Source: Clostridium_AM sp963780135
GTDB lineage: Bacteria; Bacillota; Clostridia; Clostridiales; Clostridiaceae
Length of the DNA: 64,000 bases
Direction of reading: 5' to 3'
Assembly: GCA_963780135.1 (NCBI GenBank)
Contig: CAWAAR010000003.1
Location: 3,782,001-3,846,000 of the forward strand
The stretch's first letter is position 1. Each line of letters begins with the position of its first letter. Made by a program: the position numbers and the translations under genes. This document shows positions 16,626 to 24,858 of the stretch, one piece after another. The notes beneath the pieces are model-generated. The model saw nothing but the letters and a program-made list of their open reading frames with translations, made no database searches and had not been told where the DNA came from.

Positions 16626-17765
16626 TTAACCTCTTAAAATTTTATTAGCTGATATTAATCTTTGAACATCCGATGCGCCTTCTATGTGCGGTCCGATGAT
16701 AGCATCTCGTAAATATCTTTCCTGATCATATTCATCCATTACACCGTATGCACCCATTACATTCATAGCTAACACCGCCACTTCAACACCAGTATCTGCC
16801 AAATATCCTTTTACCATTGCAGATTCTGCTGCAAAATTTTTCATATCTTTATGATCATTGGCATCTTCTCCACATTTATAAACCAAAAGTCTACAACTTT
16901 CATATTTAGCTGCAATTTGAGAAATTTTTAATTGAACGGCTTGGAATTTCCCAATAGATTTTCCTCTATGCATTTTTTCTTGAACATATTTTACTGCATT
17001 GTCGTAACTTGCTGCCATAACCCCTAAAAAACAAGATGAAAATCCTAATTTTCCGTAAGCTGTTGAATTTAATAGTATATTGTAACCATCGCCTTCTTTT
17101 CCGAGTACATTCTCTACTGGTATTTTCACATTATCAAGAAACACATCATAAACGGCACTTCCTTTTAAACCAATTTTGTCCCAAGATGTTGAAATAGAAT
17201 ATCCTTCGCAAAATTTATCCATAATTAAAGCTGTACATTCTTCTGTACTAGAATCCTTTACAAAAACAACCATCGGACCATTATAGGAAGCGTTCGAAAT
17301 AAATCTTTTCACTCCATTAACAATAAAACAATCTCCTTCTTTTCTACCTGTTGTAATCAATTGTTTTGGATCAGAACCAGTCCCCGGTTCAGTAAAGGCA
17401 AAGGACCCTCTAGTCTCACCACTTAATCCTCCAGGGATATATTTCTTTTTATGTTCTTCTGTTCCAAACATGTAAATAGCTTCAAGAGGTAAAATACTGA
17501 TTAATAAAGCTGTTGCCGCACTTGCAGAAACCTTTGCTATTTGTTCTATGGCCATTGTGAAACAATCATAACCCATTTCTAATCCGCCATACTTTTCTTC
17601 AAATGAAAACGCGAGCAATCCAGTATCCGCCATCTGATGATACAAATCTTCTGGGAACTTTCCAGCATTTTCAATTTCTTCAATTCTACCTTTGATAAAC
17701 CGTTCAGCAAAATCTCTAGAAGTATCCACTGCCATTTGTTGTTGTTCACTCAATTTAAATTTCAT
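16626..17765 (-). CDS. Acyl-CoA dehydrogenase (second copy)
   Basis: About 379 residues. It has FAFTEPGTGSDPKQL (FAD/substrate stretch), RFISNASYNGPMVVF, GAYGVMDEYDQERYLRDAI and a C-terminal HIEGASDVQRLI, in which E362 occupies the catalytic glutamate position although the neighbouring residues differ from the usual YEGTNQ. Start chosen at the ATG after GGAGGGAAATT. It is clearly diverged from the first copy, so it probably acts on a different acyl-CoA. It lies directly downstream of the oxidoreductase-aminotransferase gene and would accept or donate electrons through one of the two Etf pairs. Confidence 0.9.
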   Translation of the reverse strand: MKFKLSEQQQMAVDTSRDFAERFIKGRIEEIENAGKFPEDLYHQMADTGLLAFSFEEKYGGLEMGYDCFTMAIEQIAKVSASAATALLISILPLEAIYMFGTEEHKKKYIPGGLSGETRGSFAFTEPGTGSDPKQLITTGRKEGDCFIVNGVKRFISNASYNGPMVVFVKDSSTEECTALIMDKFCEGYSISTSWDKIGLKGSAVYDVFLDNVKIPVENVLGKEGDGYNILLNSTAYGKLGFSSCFLGVMAASYDNAVKYVQEKMHRGKSIGKFQAVQLKISQIAAKYESCRLLVYKCGEDANDHKDMKNFAAESAMVKGYLADTGVEVAVLAMNVMGAYGVMDEYDQERYLRDAIIGPHIEGASDVQRLISANKILRG

Positions 17766-17875
17766 AATTTCCCTCCATTTTGATGAAATATTATACTCTT
17801 TCCAACAATCTCCGGACAACCCGAAACCCTTGCGATGTCCTCGATATCGCCAACAACCCTCGTTTATTATTGATA

Positions 17876-19579
17876 TTATAAAAATTCGTTAAGTACTTTA
17901 CCTAATCTTTTAATTCCTTCAATAATCCTTTCATTTGGCATATTTGAATAGTTTAGTCTGAAAGTATTTTTCTTTTTACTAATTGGGAAGAATGATTCAC
18001 CTGACACAAAGGCAACGTTATTCTTTAATGCCATCTTAAAAACCTCACTGACATCAATATTCTGAGGAAGCTCCACCCATATGAATAATCCACCATCAGG
18101 CAATGTGTACTTTATATTTTCAGGGAACTCTTCTTTTATGCATTTTATCATCAATTCTCTTCGGTGTTTGTAGGTTTCTCTTATCCGATTTATATGAGCC
18201 TCCATATCAAACATCTCCATATATCTTGCAGTTACCATCTGTGCAAATATGTTTGTATGAAGATCCGCACTCTGCTTAAAAGGTACATACTTTTCTATAA
18301 ATTTGTTTTCTGCGCATATCCATCCTAGCCTTAAACCAGGAGAAAAGATTTTTGAAAAACTACTTAAATAAATTACTCTTCCTTCTTTATCAAAATGTTT
18401 TAAAGGAGGCAATTTTTCTCCTGCAAATCTAACCTCTCCATAAGGATTATCTTCTATTATAATTACGTCAAATCTATTTGCTAATTCTATTAACTTTTTC
18501 CTTCTGATTAAACTCATAGTTCTTCCAGTAGGATTTTGAAAATCAGGAATAGTATAAATAAATTTTGCTTTAGGGTTATTTCTTAATATTTTTTCAAGTT
18601 CTTCAATTATCATGCCTTCTTCATCCATAGGAACTTCTTGAAAATTCGGCATATACGCATTAAATGCACTAATTGCTGCAAGATATGTGGGACTCTCGCA
18701 TATTACTGTATCACCTTCATCAATAAACACCTTTCCTGTAAGGTCTAACGCCTGCTGAGATCCTGTAGTAATTATTATATTATCCACAGAAGTTTCAATC
18801 CCCATATTTTTCATTCTCTTACAAATAGCTTCTCTTAATGGTATATATCCTTCAGTAGTGCTATATTGAAGAGCAGCCTGGCCGTTATTATTTAAAACAT
18901 CTACACACACCTTTTTTAATTCTTCAATAGGAAAATGTTCTGGTGCAGGTAATCCTCCTGCAAAAGATATTATATTCGGATTTTCTGTAATCTTTAAAAT
19001 TTCACGTATTTCTGAAGCCTTTACATAATTATTTCTTTTAGAAAATCTATTATTCATGCTAAGCGCTCCTCTTTCAAGCGCCTGTTTGTTCATTTCATAG
19101 AATTTTTCTTTTCCATGTTCTTTAAGTGACTTTAAAATTGCTTCCATTGAGATGATTCCTGTTTTTGCAACAAGAGCTCCAAGAAGTACCATGTTTGCTA
19201 TATTTTTTGTCCCTACTTCTTCAGCGATAGTCTGTGCAGGTATCTTTATTACTTCTATGTCAGTTCTTTCGACTTCTCTGTTTACAAGGTCTGAATCAAC
19301 TATAAGAAGTCCTCCTGGAACAACTGAATTCTCGAATTTATCAAGTGCTGGTCTGTTCATTACTACCACTGAAGTTGCATCGCATACTATAGGTGATCCA
19401 ATGTTTTCATCTGTAATTATAACTGAACAGTTAGCAGTACCTCCACGCATTTCTGCCCCATAGGATGGAAGCCACGATACGTTAAACTTTTCATCCATTC
19501 CTGCATATGCAAGGAATTTCCCCATAGATAATATTCCCTGTCCTCCAAAGCCTGAAAAAATTATTTCCTGCTGTGCCAT
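17876..19579 (-). CDS. Fusion: 2-oxoacid:ferredoxin oxidoreductase gamma subunit + PLP aminotransferase
   Basis: The 567-residue protein joins two complete domains. Residues 1-174 are an oxidoreductase gamma subunit (FSGFGGQGILSMGKFLAYAG; SYGAEMRGGTANCSVIITD). Residues 175-567 are a fold-type I aminotransferase of the MocR/LysN-like group (ISFAGGLPAPEHFPIEEL, PDFQNPTGRT, PLP lysine K410 in SSFSKIFSPGLRLGW, RLNYSN near the end). The codon for Met175 is preceded by AAAGAGGAG at ribosome-binding distance (about 8 nt; ATG at 19057), so a separate aminotransferase may also be made. The functions fit: the aminotransferase makes a 2-oxo acid that the oxidoreductase converts to acyl-CoA with reduction of ferredoxin. 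The gene follows vorA by 1 bp. Fusion through stop-codon loss is inference. Confidence 0.88.
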   Translation of the reverse strand: MAQQEIIFSGFGGQGILSMGKFLAYAGMDEKFNVSWLPSYGAEMRGGTANCSVIITDENIGSPIVCDATSVVVMNRPALDKFENSVVPGGLLIVDSDLVNREVERTDIEVIKIPAQTIAEEVGTKNIANMVLLGALVAKTGIISMEAILKSLKEHGKEKFYEMNKQALERGALSMNNRFSKRNNYVKASEIREILKITENPNIISFAGGLPAPEHFPIEELKKVCVDVLNNNGQAALQYSTTEGYIPLREAICKRMKNMGIETSVDNIIITTGSQQALDLTGKVFIDEGDTVICESPTYLAAISAFNAYMPNFQEVPMDEEGMIIEELEKILRNNPKAKFIYTIPDFQNPTGRTMSLIRRKKLIELANRFDVIIIEDNPYGEVRFAGEKLPPLKHFDKEGRVIYLSSFSKIFSPGLRLGWICAENKFIEKYVPFKQSADLHTNIFAQMVTARYMEMFDMEAHINRIRETYKHRRELMIKCIKEEFPENIKYTLPDGGLFIWVELPQNIDVSEVFKMALKNNVAFVSGESFFPISKKKNTFRLNYSNMPNERIIEGIKRLGKVLNEFL

Positions 19580-19580
19580 C

Positions 19581-20333
19581 TTACTTCACCTCCTGAGCTG
19601 TTCTATCCTTTTTAACTCCTAAAGGATAGAAGGTCATCATATTATCTTGCAGCCATTTTATAGATTCTCTTGGTGAAAGTCCCCAGTTTGTTGGGCATAC
19701 TGAAAGAACTTCTATCATTGTAAATCCTACTCCAGCTATCTGGAGCTCAAATGCCTTCTTTATAGCTTTCTTTGCCTTAAGTATGTTTGGTACTGTATCA
19801 ATAGATACTCTTTCAACATAAGCAGCTCCATCAAGAGCTGATATCATTTCTGATACCTTTATTGGGTGTCCTTCAGTGTTAACGTCTCTACCATAAGGCG
19901 ATGTCTCAGTTACCTGTCCGGGAAGAGTTGTAGGTGCCATCTGTCCACCTGTCATTCCATATATGCAATTATTAACGAAAATTGTTGTTATTTTTTCTCC
20001 TCTTGCTGCTGCATGTACTATTTCTGCAGTTCCGATAGCTGCAAGGTCTCCATCTCCCTGATATGTAAATACTATTGAATCAGGTACAGCTCTTTTTATA
20101 CCAGTGGCAGCAGCAGGAGCTCTACCGTGAGAAGCTTGATTTATATCACAAGCAAAATAATCATATGCTAAAACTGAACATCCAACAGGTAGAACACCCA
20201 CTGTTCTGTCAATTATTCCAAGTTCATCTATAACTTCAGCCACTAATCTATGAATAACTCCGTGAGTACATCCAGGGCAGTAATGTGTTGGCACATCAAG
20301 AAGTGCCTTTGGTGTTTCAAATACTATGGACAT
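19581..20333 (-). CDS. 2-oxoacid:ferredoxin oxidoreductase beta (TPP) subunit
   Basis: The 250-residue protein has HYCPGCTHGVIHRL, a Cys-containing N-terminus typical of Vor/Kor beta subunits, and the thiamine-diphosphate motif TYQGDGDLAAIGTAEI … FVNNCIYGMTGGQMAPTT. It forms the catalytic core with the alpha subunit. The ATG overlaps the alpha stop codon (TAATG), a sign of translational coupling. The pathway class (branched-chain versus 2-oxoglutarate) cannot be fixed by eye; the VorB-like alpha subunit favours branched-chain or aromatic 2-oxo acids. Confidence 0.92.
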   Translation of the reverse strand: MSIVFETPKALLDVPTHYCPGCTHGVIHRLVAEVIDELGIIDRTVGVLPVGCSVLAYDYFACDINQASHGRAPAAATGIKRAVPDSIVFTYQGDGDLAAIGTAEIVHAAARGEKITTIFVNNCIYGMTGGQMAPTTLPGQVTETSPYGRDVNTEGHPIKVSEMISALDGAAYVERVSIDTVPNILKAKKAIKKAFELQIAGVGFTMIEVLSVCPTNWGLSPRESIKWLQDNMMTFYPLGVKKDRTAQEVK

Positions 20334-21406
20334 TATTTTACACCTCCAATAATTGCTTTTATTGCGTTAGCTATTTCTGCAGGAGTTGGAATTGATCCAC
20401 CTGGTCTTCCGTAGAGTCCAACAGGTTTCTTTCCATTTACTGCAAGCTTAACATCTTCAACCATCTGTCCGCAGCTAAGTTCAATGGATACAAAGCCATG
20501 CTTTGTCTTATCAGCCATATTATTAAAAGCTTCTGATGGGAAAGGCCAAAGTGTGATAGGTCTTATAAGTCCTACTTTGATACCTTCCTTTTCAAGTAGC
20601 TTTATAGCATTTATACAAATTCTTGATGTTGTTCCGTAAGCAGCCATTACTAGGTCCACTTCTCCATCACAGTTATAAGTTTCAAATCTTACTTCATTTT
20701 CTTCTATAACCTTATACTTTTTCTGAAGTCTTAGGTTATGTTCCTCAAGCTCCCCTTGCTTTAAGTATATTGATTTGATTACGTGATGTTCTTTTCTTCC
20801 TTTAAGTCCATCTGCTTTCCATCCATCCTTTGAAGGAAGTTCAACTTTCTTTCTTTCCTTGAATTCAATTGGTTCCATCATCTGTCCGAGCATTCCATCA
20901 CCAAGTATCATAACAGGTGTTCTATACTTGTCAGCCATGTCGAAGCCCTCTTGAACAAGGTCAACCATTTCCTGTATTGAGGATGGTGCGTATACAAGAA
21001 GTCTGTAGTCTCCATGTCCGCCTCCCTTTGTAGCCTGGAAGTAGTCTGACTGAGCTGGCTGGATTGTTCCAAGACCAGGGCCTCCTCTAACAATGTTTAC
21101 AATAACGCATGGAAGTTCAGCTCCTGCAATGTAGGATATACCTTCCTGCTTAAGACTTATTCCAGGACTTGATGATGATGTCATTACCCTAAATCCGGCT
21201 CCTGCTGTTCCATATACCATGTTTATTGCTGCAATTTCACTTTCTGCCTGTAGGAAAACTCTGCCTATTTTGGGCATTCTTCTTGCCATATATGATGCTA
21301 TTTCAGTCTGAGGTGTTATAGGATATCCAAAAAAACACTGGCATCCTGCATGTATAGCCGCTTCTCCAATTGCTTCGTTACCTTTCATCAAAATCTTTTC
21401 ACTCAT
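20333..21406 (-). CDS. vorB: 2-oxoacid:ferredoxin oxidoreductase alpha subunit (VorB-like)
   Basis: About 357 residues. N-terminus KILMKGNEAIGEAAIHAGCQ, then CFFGYPITPQTEIASYMARR, TSSSSPGISLKQEGISYIAG, and a C-terminal GLIRPITLWPFPSEAF … YGRPGGSIPTPAEI. These are family marks of the pyrimidine-binding alpha subunit of VOR/KOR enzymes, which oxidatively decarboxylate 2-oxo acids to acyl-CoA. I chose the ATG at 21406 after AAGGAGGT over a TTG two codons earlier. The operon order is delta-alpha-beta-gamma/aminotransferase. A decayed copy of its first 60 codons lies at 1525-1717. Confidence 0.92.
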   Translation of the reverse strand: MSEKILMKGNEAIGEAAIHAGCQCFFGYPITPQTEIASYMARRMPKIGRVFLQAESEIAAINMVYGTAGAGFRVMTSSSSPGISLKQEGISYIAGAELPCVIVNIVRGGPGLGTIQPAQSDYFQATKGGGHGDYRLLVYAPSSIQEMVDLVQEGFDMADKYRTPVMILGDGMLGQMMEPIEFKERKKVELPSKDGWKADGLKGRKEHHVIKSIYLKQGELEEHNLRLQKKYKVIEENEVRFETYNCDGEVDLVMAAYGTTSRICINAIKLLEKEGIKVGLIRPITLWPFPSEAFNNMADKTKHGFVSIELSCGQMVEDVKLAVNGKKPVGLYGRPGGSIPTPAEIANAIKAIIGGVK

Positions 21407-21426
21407 TTTCAATTACCTCCTTAATA

Positions 21427-21636
21427 TTATTTCTCGATTGTGAATACGTAGTCAGGACACACTCTTCCACATGATGCACACGCGACACATTTATCCATGT
21501 TCTCTTCTGTAACTATCGCTGGATGATAACCTTTGCTATTGAGATTTTCTGAAAACTCAATTATCTTTTTTGGACATGCTGCTATGCAGTGACCACATCC
21601 TTTGCACCTATCTTCTCTGTAATGTACTCTTGCCAT
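21427..21636 (-). CDS. 2-oxoacid:ferredoxin oxidoreductase delta (ferredoxin) subunit
   Basis: 69 residues from MARVHYREDRCKGCGHCIAA. It has two [4Fe-4S] motifs, CKGCGHCIAACPKK and CVACASCGRVCPDYVF, and carries electrons from the TPP site to ferredoxin. The start follows AAGGGAGGG; an in-frame upstream codon would add twelve residues without a good site. It precedes vorB by 20 bp. Confidence 0.92.
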   Translation of the reverse strand: MARVHYREDRCKGCGHCIAACPKKIIEFSENLNSKGYHPAIVTEENMDKCVACASCGRVCPDYVFTIEK

Positions 21637-21703
21637 GTTCAACCCTCCCTTTAGTTTAATAATTTGTTTCATTTTTTGATTAAATTCTTAAATCTATATT
21701 CTT

Positions 21704-22387
21704 TTATTCTGCCTCAAATTTTCTCCAAGGCGGAAGCATGAATATCTTTACTGGAAAAATCTCACCCAATACTTCGTCCTTATTGAGACTTTCCTCAAGG
21801 TCTTCCCTTACCACTGTATATCTCACTGGAATTCCTGTTCTTTCAGATACTTCCTTTACTATCTTCTGTCCTTTCATTATCATGTCTATAGTAGTTTCAT
21901 AGGATATGTTCGTATTATTGATAAGGTATTTTACTTTCAGTCTTGAAGCTGCTTCAATTTCCCTCATGAATTCAATTATTCCATCTGCATCCTTTGTGAA
22001 GAATCTTGAAGTATTAATTACAAAATACATATCATAGTCTTCCTGCCTAAAAAAACTGTTGTACTGTCCAATCGCTATAGCTCCCTGATTGTCACCGCCT
22101 ACATCAAGAACTACCTCATTTGATTTGTCATCAAATACTGTCATGGTGTTTAGCGGTATCGTTCCTAGCTCAACATTAGACATTTCATTTGGAGTAGCTA
22201 CAAGCTTAATGCCCTTTTCCTCCAAAAACGCAGCTTCATCTCTTGTGCAAAAGTATGGATTTACTATATCCAGATCTGCTATGCAGACATTTTTGCCTTC
22301 CTCCTTAAGCTTTACTGCATAGTTTATAGCGATCTCTGTCTTACCACTTCCAAAATGTCCGGTAAATACTCTTATTCTTGAATCCAT
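21704..22387 (-). CDS. P-loop ATPase associated with the oxidoreductase operon
   Basis: The 227-residue protein begins with a Walker A variant VFTGHFGSGKTEIAINYAVK and has NVCIADLDIVNPYF and VVLDVGGDNQGAIAIGQYN, resembling SIMIBI/ParA-like NTPases. Later parts (VKYLINNTNIS, MLPPWRKF) are conserved in a clostridial group commonly found beside KOR/VOR genes. Its job is unknown; maturation or cofactor insertion for the iron-sulfur enzyme is a guess. The start ATG lies inside the end of an upstream 25-codon open frame. It opens the minus-strand operon. Confidence 0.75.
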   Translation of the reverse strand: MDSRIRVFTGHFGSGKTEIAINYAVKLKEEGKNVCIADLDIVNPYFCTRDEAAFLEEKGIKLVATPNEMSNVELGTIPLNTMTVFDDKSNEVVLDVGGDNQGAIAIGQYNSFFRQEDYDMYFVINTSRFFTKDADGIIEFMREIEAASRLKVKYLINNTNISYETTIDMIMKGQKIVKEVSERTGIPVRYTVVREDLEESLNKDEVLGEIFPVKIFMLPPWRKFEAE

Positions 22388-22449
22388 TTAGCCACCTTGA
22401 TACCGTTTACTTTTACTTGTTCGATCACCTGTTCCAAACTAGTAATCAT
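22372..22449 (-). CDS. Possible 25-codon leader peptide or gene remnant
   Basis: ATG at 22449 preceded by AAGGGGTG encodes MITSLEQVIEQVKVNGIKVA KWIQE and stops at 22372, overlapping the first codons of the ATPase gene out of frame. It could couple translation of the operon, or be the residue of a longer lost gene. The peptide is not recognised. Confidence 0.35.
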   Translation of the reverse strand: MITSLEQVIEQVKVNGIKVAKWIQE

Positions 22450-22499
22450 CAACTACACCCCTTCCTCTCAATTCTCATTTTTTTCATTAAATTGTATTG

Positions 22500-22634
22500 A
22501 ATTTTTTTTGAATCTCAAAAGATATATTTCTTTATCTTCTCTTGTGTTTTTTGTATTTTTAGTATATACTGCTCTATAGAATAAGTAAAACAAATATATC
22601 TTATAGAAATATTAGAGAAGGTGATTTGTCAACT
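22500..22634 (+). promoter_or_regulatory. LysR copy 2 upstream region
   Basis: This block repeats the region upstream of LysR copy 1, including TTTTTAGTATATACT with the AGTATATACT palindrome at 22561-22570, AATAAGTAAAACAAATAT and GAGAAGGTGATTTGT. It lies between the oppositely oriented oxidoreductase operon and LysR, so it may also influence that operon. Confidence 0.5.
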
Positions 22635-23504
22635 ATGAACCGATATATTGCACTTCAAAAAATTGTGGAGTTTGAGAGCTTTACCAAGGCAGCGGAAGCC
22701 CTTGGATACACGCAATCCGCTATGAGCCAAATGATCTCGTCATTAGAAGATGAATTGTCTATTAAATTGCTATATCGTTCCCGTGTTGGAGCAAAGCTGA
22801 CATTAGAGGGTGCGGATTTATACCCATTTATTCAAAGAACCATTCTTCAATATCAAGCCATACAAGAAAAAGCAAATGAGATAAAAGGATTGGAATCGGG
22901 AGTAATCCGCATTGGTACCATTTCAAGTATTTCCTGCCACTGGATGCCTCAATTAATAAAAGAGTTTCAAGCACTTTATCCCAATGTGCAGTTTATTCTT
23001 CATCAAGGAGATTATAGTTCTATACAGGAATGGATAAAAGTTGGGGCCGTAGATTTTGGCTTTATCACTCCTGCTGCCGCAACTGGATTACATTCAATTA
23101 CAATAAAAGATGGAAGATGGTTAGCGGTTCTACCGGAAAATCATAAATTGGCTTCCCATAGTACTGTTACTTTGCACGAACTAGTGAACGAGCCATTTAT
23201 TTTATTAGAAGAAGGTCATTTTAGTGAGCCTATAGAAGCGTTTCACGCTTGCAATTTAGAACCAAACATAAAGTTTTGTATCCATGATGATTATGCTATT
23301 ATGACAATGGTAGAAGCGGGATTGGGTATCAGCATTTTGCCAGAGCTTGTGCTGCGTCGCACTAGTTATCATGTTGTCTTGCTTCCGATTGATCCTCCTA
23401 TTATTAGAACGCTTGCTATCGGATTCAAAAATAAAAACAGCTTGCCGATTGCAAGCAAATATTTTATTGAGTATTTAATCTCGAATATCAAAAAGCTACC
23501 TTAA
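22635..23504 (+). CDS. LysR family transcriptional regulator (copy 2)
   Basis: About 289 residues and nearly the same protein as LysR copy 1. The helix-turn-helix FTKAAEALGYTQSAMSQMIS and effector-domain stretches (IRIGTISSISCHWMPQLIKE, PFILLEEGHF, GLGISILPELVLRR) are conserved, with about twenty scattered differences. The start ATG follows GAAGGTGA. It is divergent from the ATPase-oxidoreductase operon, a classic arrangement for a LysR activator of that operon. It is the last intact gene before the right transposon end. Confidence 0.93.
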   Translation: MNRYIALQKIVEFESFTKAAEALGYTQSAMSQMISSLEDELSIKLLYRSRVGAKLTLEGADLYPFIQRTILQYQAIQEKANEIKGLESGVIRIGTISSISCHWMPQLIKEFQALYPNVQFILHQGDYSSIQEWIKVGAVDFGFITPAAATGLHSITIKDGRWLAVLPENHKLASHSTVTLHELVNEPFILLEEGHFSEPIEAFHACNLEPNIKFCIHDDYAIMTMVEAGLGISILPELVLRRTSYHVVLLPIDPPIIRTLAIGFKNKNSLPIASKYFIEYLISNIKKLP

Positions 23505-23528
23505 AAGTTCAGTCATTTAGGTCTTAAT

Positions 23529-23655
23529 GTGGTTGAAAATTGGAATAGTATTAACTCTTTTATTTCCTATGACAAGAATGGAGAAATATCCACCAATAGA
23601 ATTGAAGATTAAGAGTTGTCAGTATTAAAACTTCATCTTGTATGAAACTGCTTAG
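23529..23655 (+). pseudogene. Tn3-family transposase, C-terminal remnant
   Basis: The plus strand reads VVENWNSINSFISYDKNGEI STNRIED, a stop, ELSVLKLHLV, a stop, then NCLVYIN. This is the signature near the C-terminus of Tn3-family TnpA (xVENWNxANxFIxYGxxGEI…EQELSxLxLHLLQ…VYIN). Two nonsense codons and loss of everything else make it dead. It points toward the inverted repeat at 23733-23770, the usual orientation of tnpA relative to its terminus. Confidence 0.8.
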
Positions 23656-23732
23656 TATATATAAACTATAAATTCACCATAAATAAATTGATACTACATG
23701 TTACTGTAGTATCAATCACATTATATTCCATT

Positions 23733-23770
23733 TACTTTTCAGTACATGACACGGATGCTGTTAGTACCCA
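23733..23770 (-). repeat. Tn3-type terminal inverted repeat, right
   Basis: On the minus strand it starts TGGGTACTAACAGCATCCGT and ends TACTGAAAAGTA. It matches the left repeat at 2012-2049 at 33 of 38 positions. TTTTT follows directly on the outside (23771-23775), as it does outside the left end. Confidence 0.75.
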
Positions 23771-23792
23771 TTTTTAAAGTATTCAATCGTAC

Positions 23793-24112
23793 TTAGCGCA
23801 GGTTAACGCTACAAAGATACTGTGCAAAGACTCTGGAGTTCTTCTCTTTTTCCTCATCCATAAAAACAGATTTATACCCTAAGTCTCGTTCAGCTAGCAT
23901 ACCTATGCACTGGAGTTTAGAGTGTTTGCAGTATCTTTTTATTCCACTTTCTTAAAGTGAAGGTCCTTTTGTATCCCCATAGTATTTATTCATGCCATAT
24001 AACAAGCGATCGAGAAGCGCTTTCATTGTCGGCGTGCAATACCATGAATAAATAGGCGTTGCCAGAATAATCATGTCGCAAGTAAGCACTTTATCAAAAA
24101 TATCCTGTGGCC
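23793..24112 (-). pseudogene. Flavodoxin/NADPH-dependent FMN reductase-like remnant
   Basis: The minus strand reads QDIFDKVLTCDMIILATPIY SWYCTPTMKALLDRLLYG, typical of the flavin-binding region of clostridial iron-sulfur flavoprotein/NAD(P)H oxidoreductases. After GDTKGPSL comes a stop codon, then, in the same frame, ESGIKRYCKHSKLQCIGMLA and a normal-looking tail to 23793. About 30 residues are missing at the stop, and the N-terminus is cut off where the 42-bp repeat begins. Confidence 0.7.
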
Positions 24113-24143
24113 GCACACAGTACAGGCTCATAAATATTAAAAA
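24102..24143. repeat. 42-bp direct repeat, right copy
   Basis: Same sequence as 1480-1521 with one mismatch, in the same orientation. Here it joins the flavodoxin-like remnant to the N-terminal fragment of the DUF6179-like gene. Confidence 0.85.
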
Positions 24144-24807
24144 GTAAGTTTTGATAATGTTCATCATATCCGCAAAGTAAATGGTGTATATCCTCTGCCT
24201 TAAAATTAGAACAAAACAGGTTTTCCAAATAAATATTTTCTAAATACTTTTGAATAAACTCTATTCCCGCCAATTTTTCCACTTTATTGTACATGGGGTA
24301 ATCTGCTGTAATATGAATTTCATGTGCTCCGAACTCGGGGTAGTACAGCTTAAAAAATCCTTTTATGGCATCAACAACAGTGGAACGATAAAATACATTC
24401 TCGCTGTCAATCAAATTACGAAGTATTGCCGCGTGAAGTCCCTTTGTTGATTTAATCATTGTATCAATACGTTTAAGACCATTTTGATACAAATCCTCAA
24501 TTTTCTCATTTTTTATTACTACAACAGCATCATCAGGGCACTGGAATGTCTTTAACCATACTCCCATGGTAAACATAATGGAGGTCAGAATATTTTCTGC
24601 GTTTTCTACTCGTATTGAACTGCTCTTTCCTCCATTATATCCCTCTGTTTGTCTTGATAAAACCGAAAGACAGCCAAACTGCACATTTTTCAAATCCGTA
24701 TCCGACAGCATACCAAGAGCATATGCTTGTTCAAGCAGCGATTGAAAATAGTGCTCCCCACTTAATCTGGACTTATCAATTGTACTTATTCTTTCAATAC
24801 TTTCCAT
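24112..24807 (-). pseudogene. DUF6179-like protein, N-terminal fragment
   Basis: From the ATG at 24807 (after GAGGAGG) the frame runs about 230 codons: GEHYFQSLLEQAYALGMLSD near the start, GLHAAILRNLIDSENVFYRS, and finally YDEHYQNLLFNIYEPVLCAA, where homology stops and a few foreign codons lead to a stop. The missing C-terminus is represented at 1159-1524. Normal expression signals remain, so a truncated protein could be produced. Function unknown. Confidence 0.65.
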
Positions 24808-24858
24808 TTTCGTCCTCCTCATTTTCTGTATTTATATCTTTGGAGTAGTCCAGAATTG

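Larger units (their letters stand above)
2012..23770. mobile_element. Putative degenerate Tn3-family transposon carrying a catabolic cluster
   Basis: The left end (2012-2049) and the inverted right end (23733-23770) match at 33 of 38 positions. Both contain CAGCATCCGTGT and end in TACTGAAAAGTA, and the left end starts with the GGGG typical of Tn3-family termini. TTTTT abuts both outer ends (2007-2011 and 23771-23775), compatible with a 5-bp target duplication although low in complexity. A remnant of a Tn3-type transposase C-terminus lies just inside the right end, where such genes normally finish. No intact transposase, resolvase or res site was recognised, so the element should be immobile by itself. 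The cargo is the catabolic gene cluster described in the individual entries. The boundary call rests on repeats seen directly; that the whole interval moved as one unit is inference. Confidence 0.65.
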
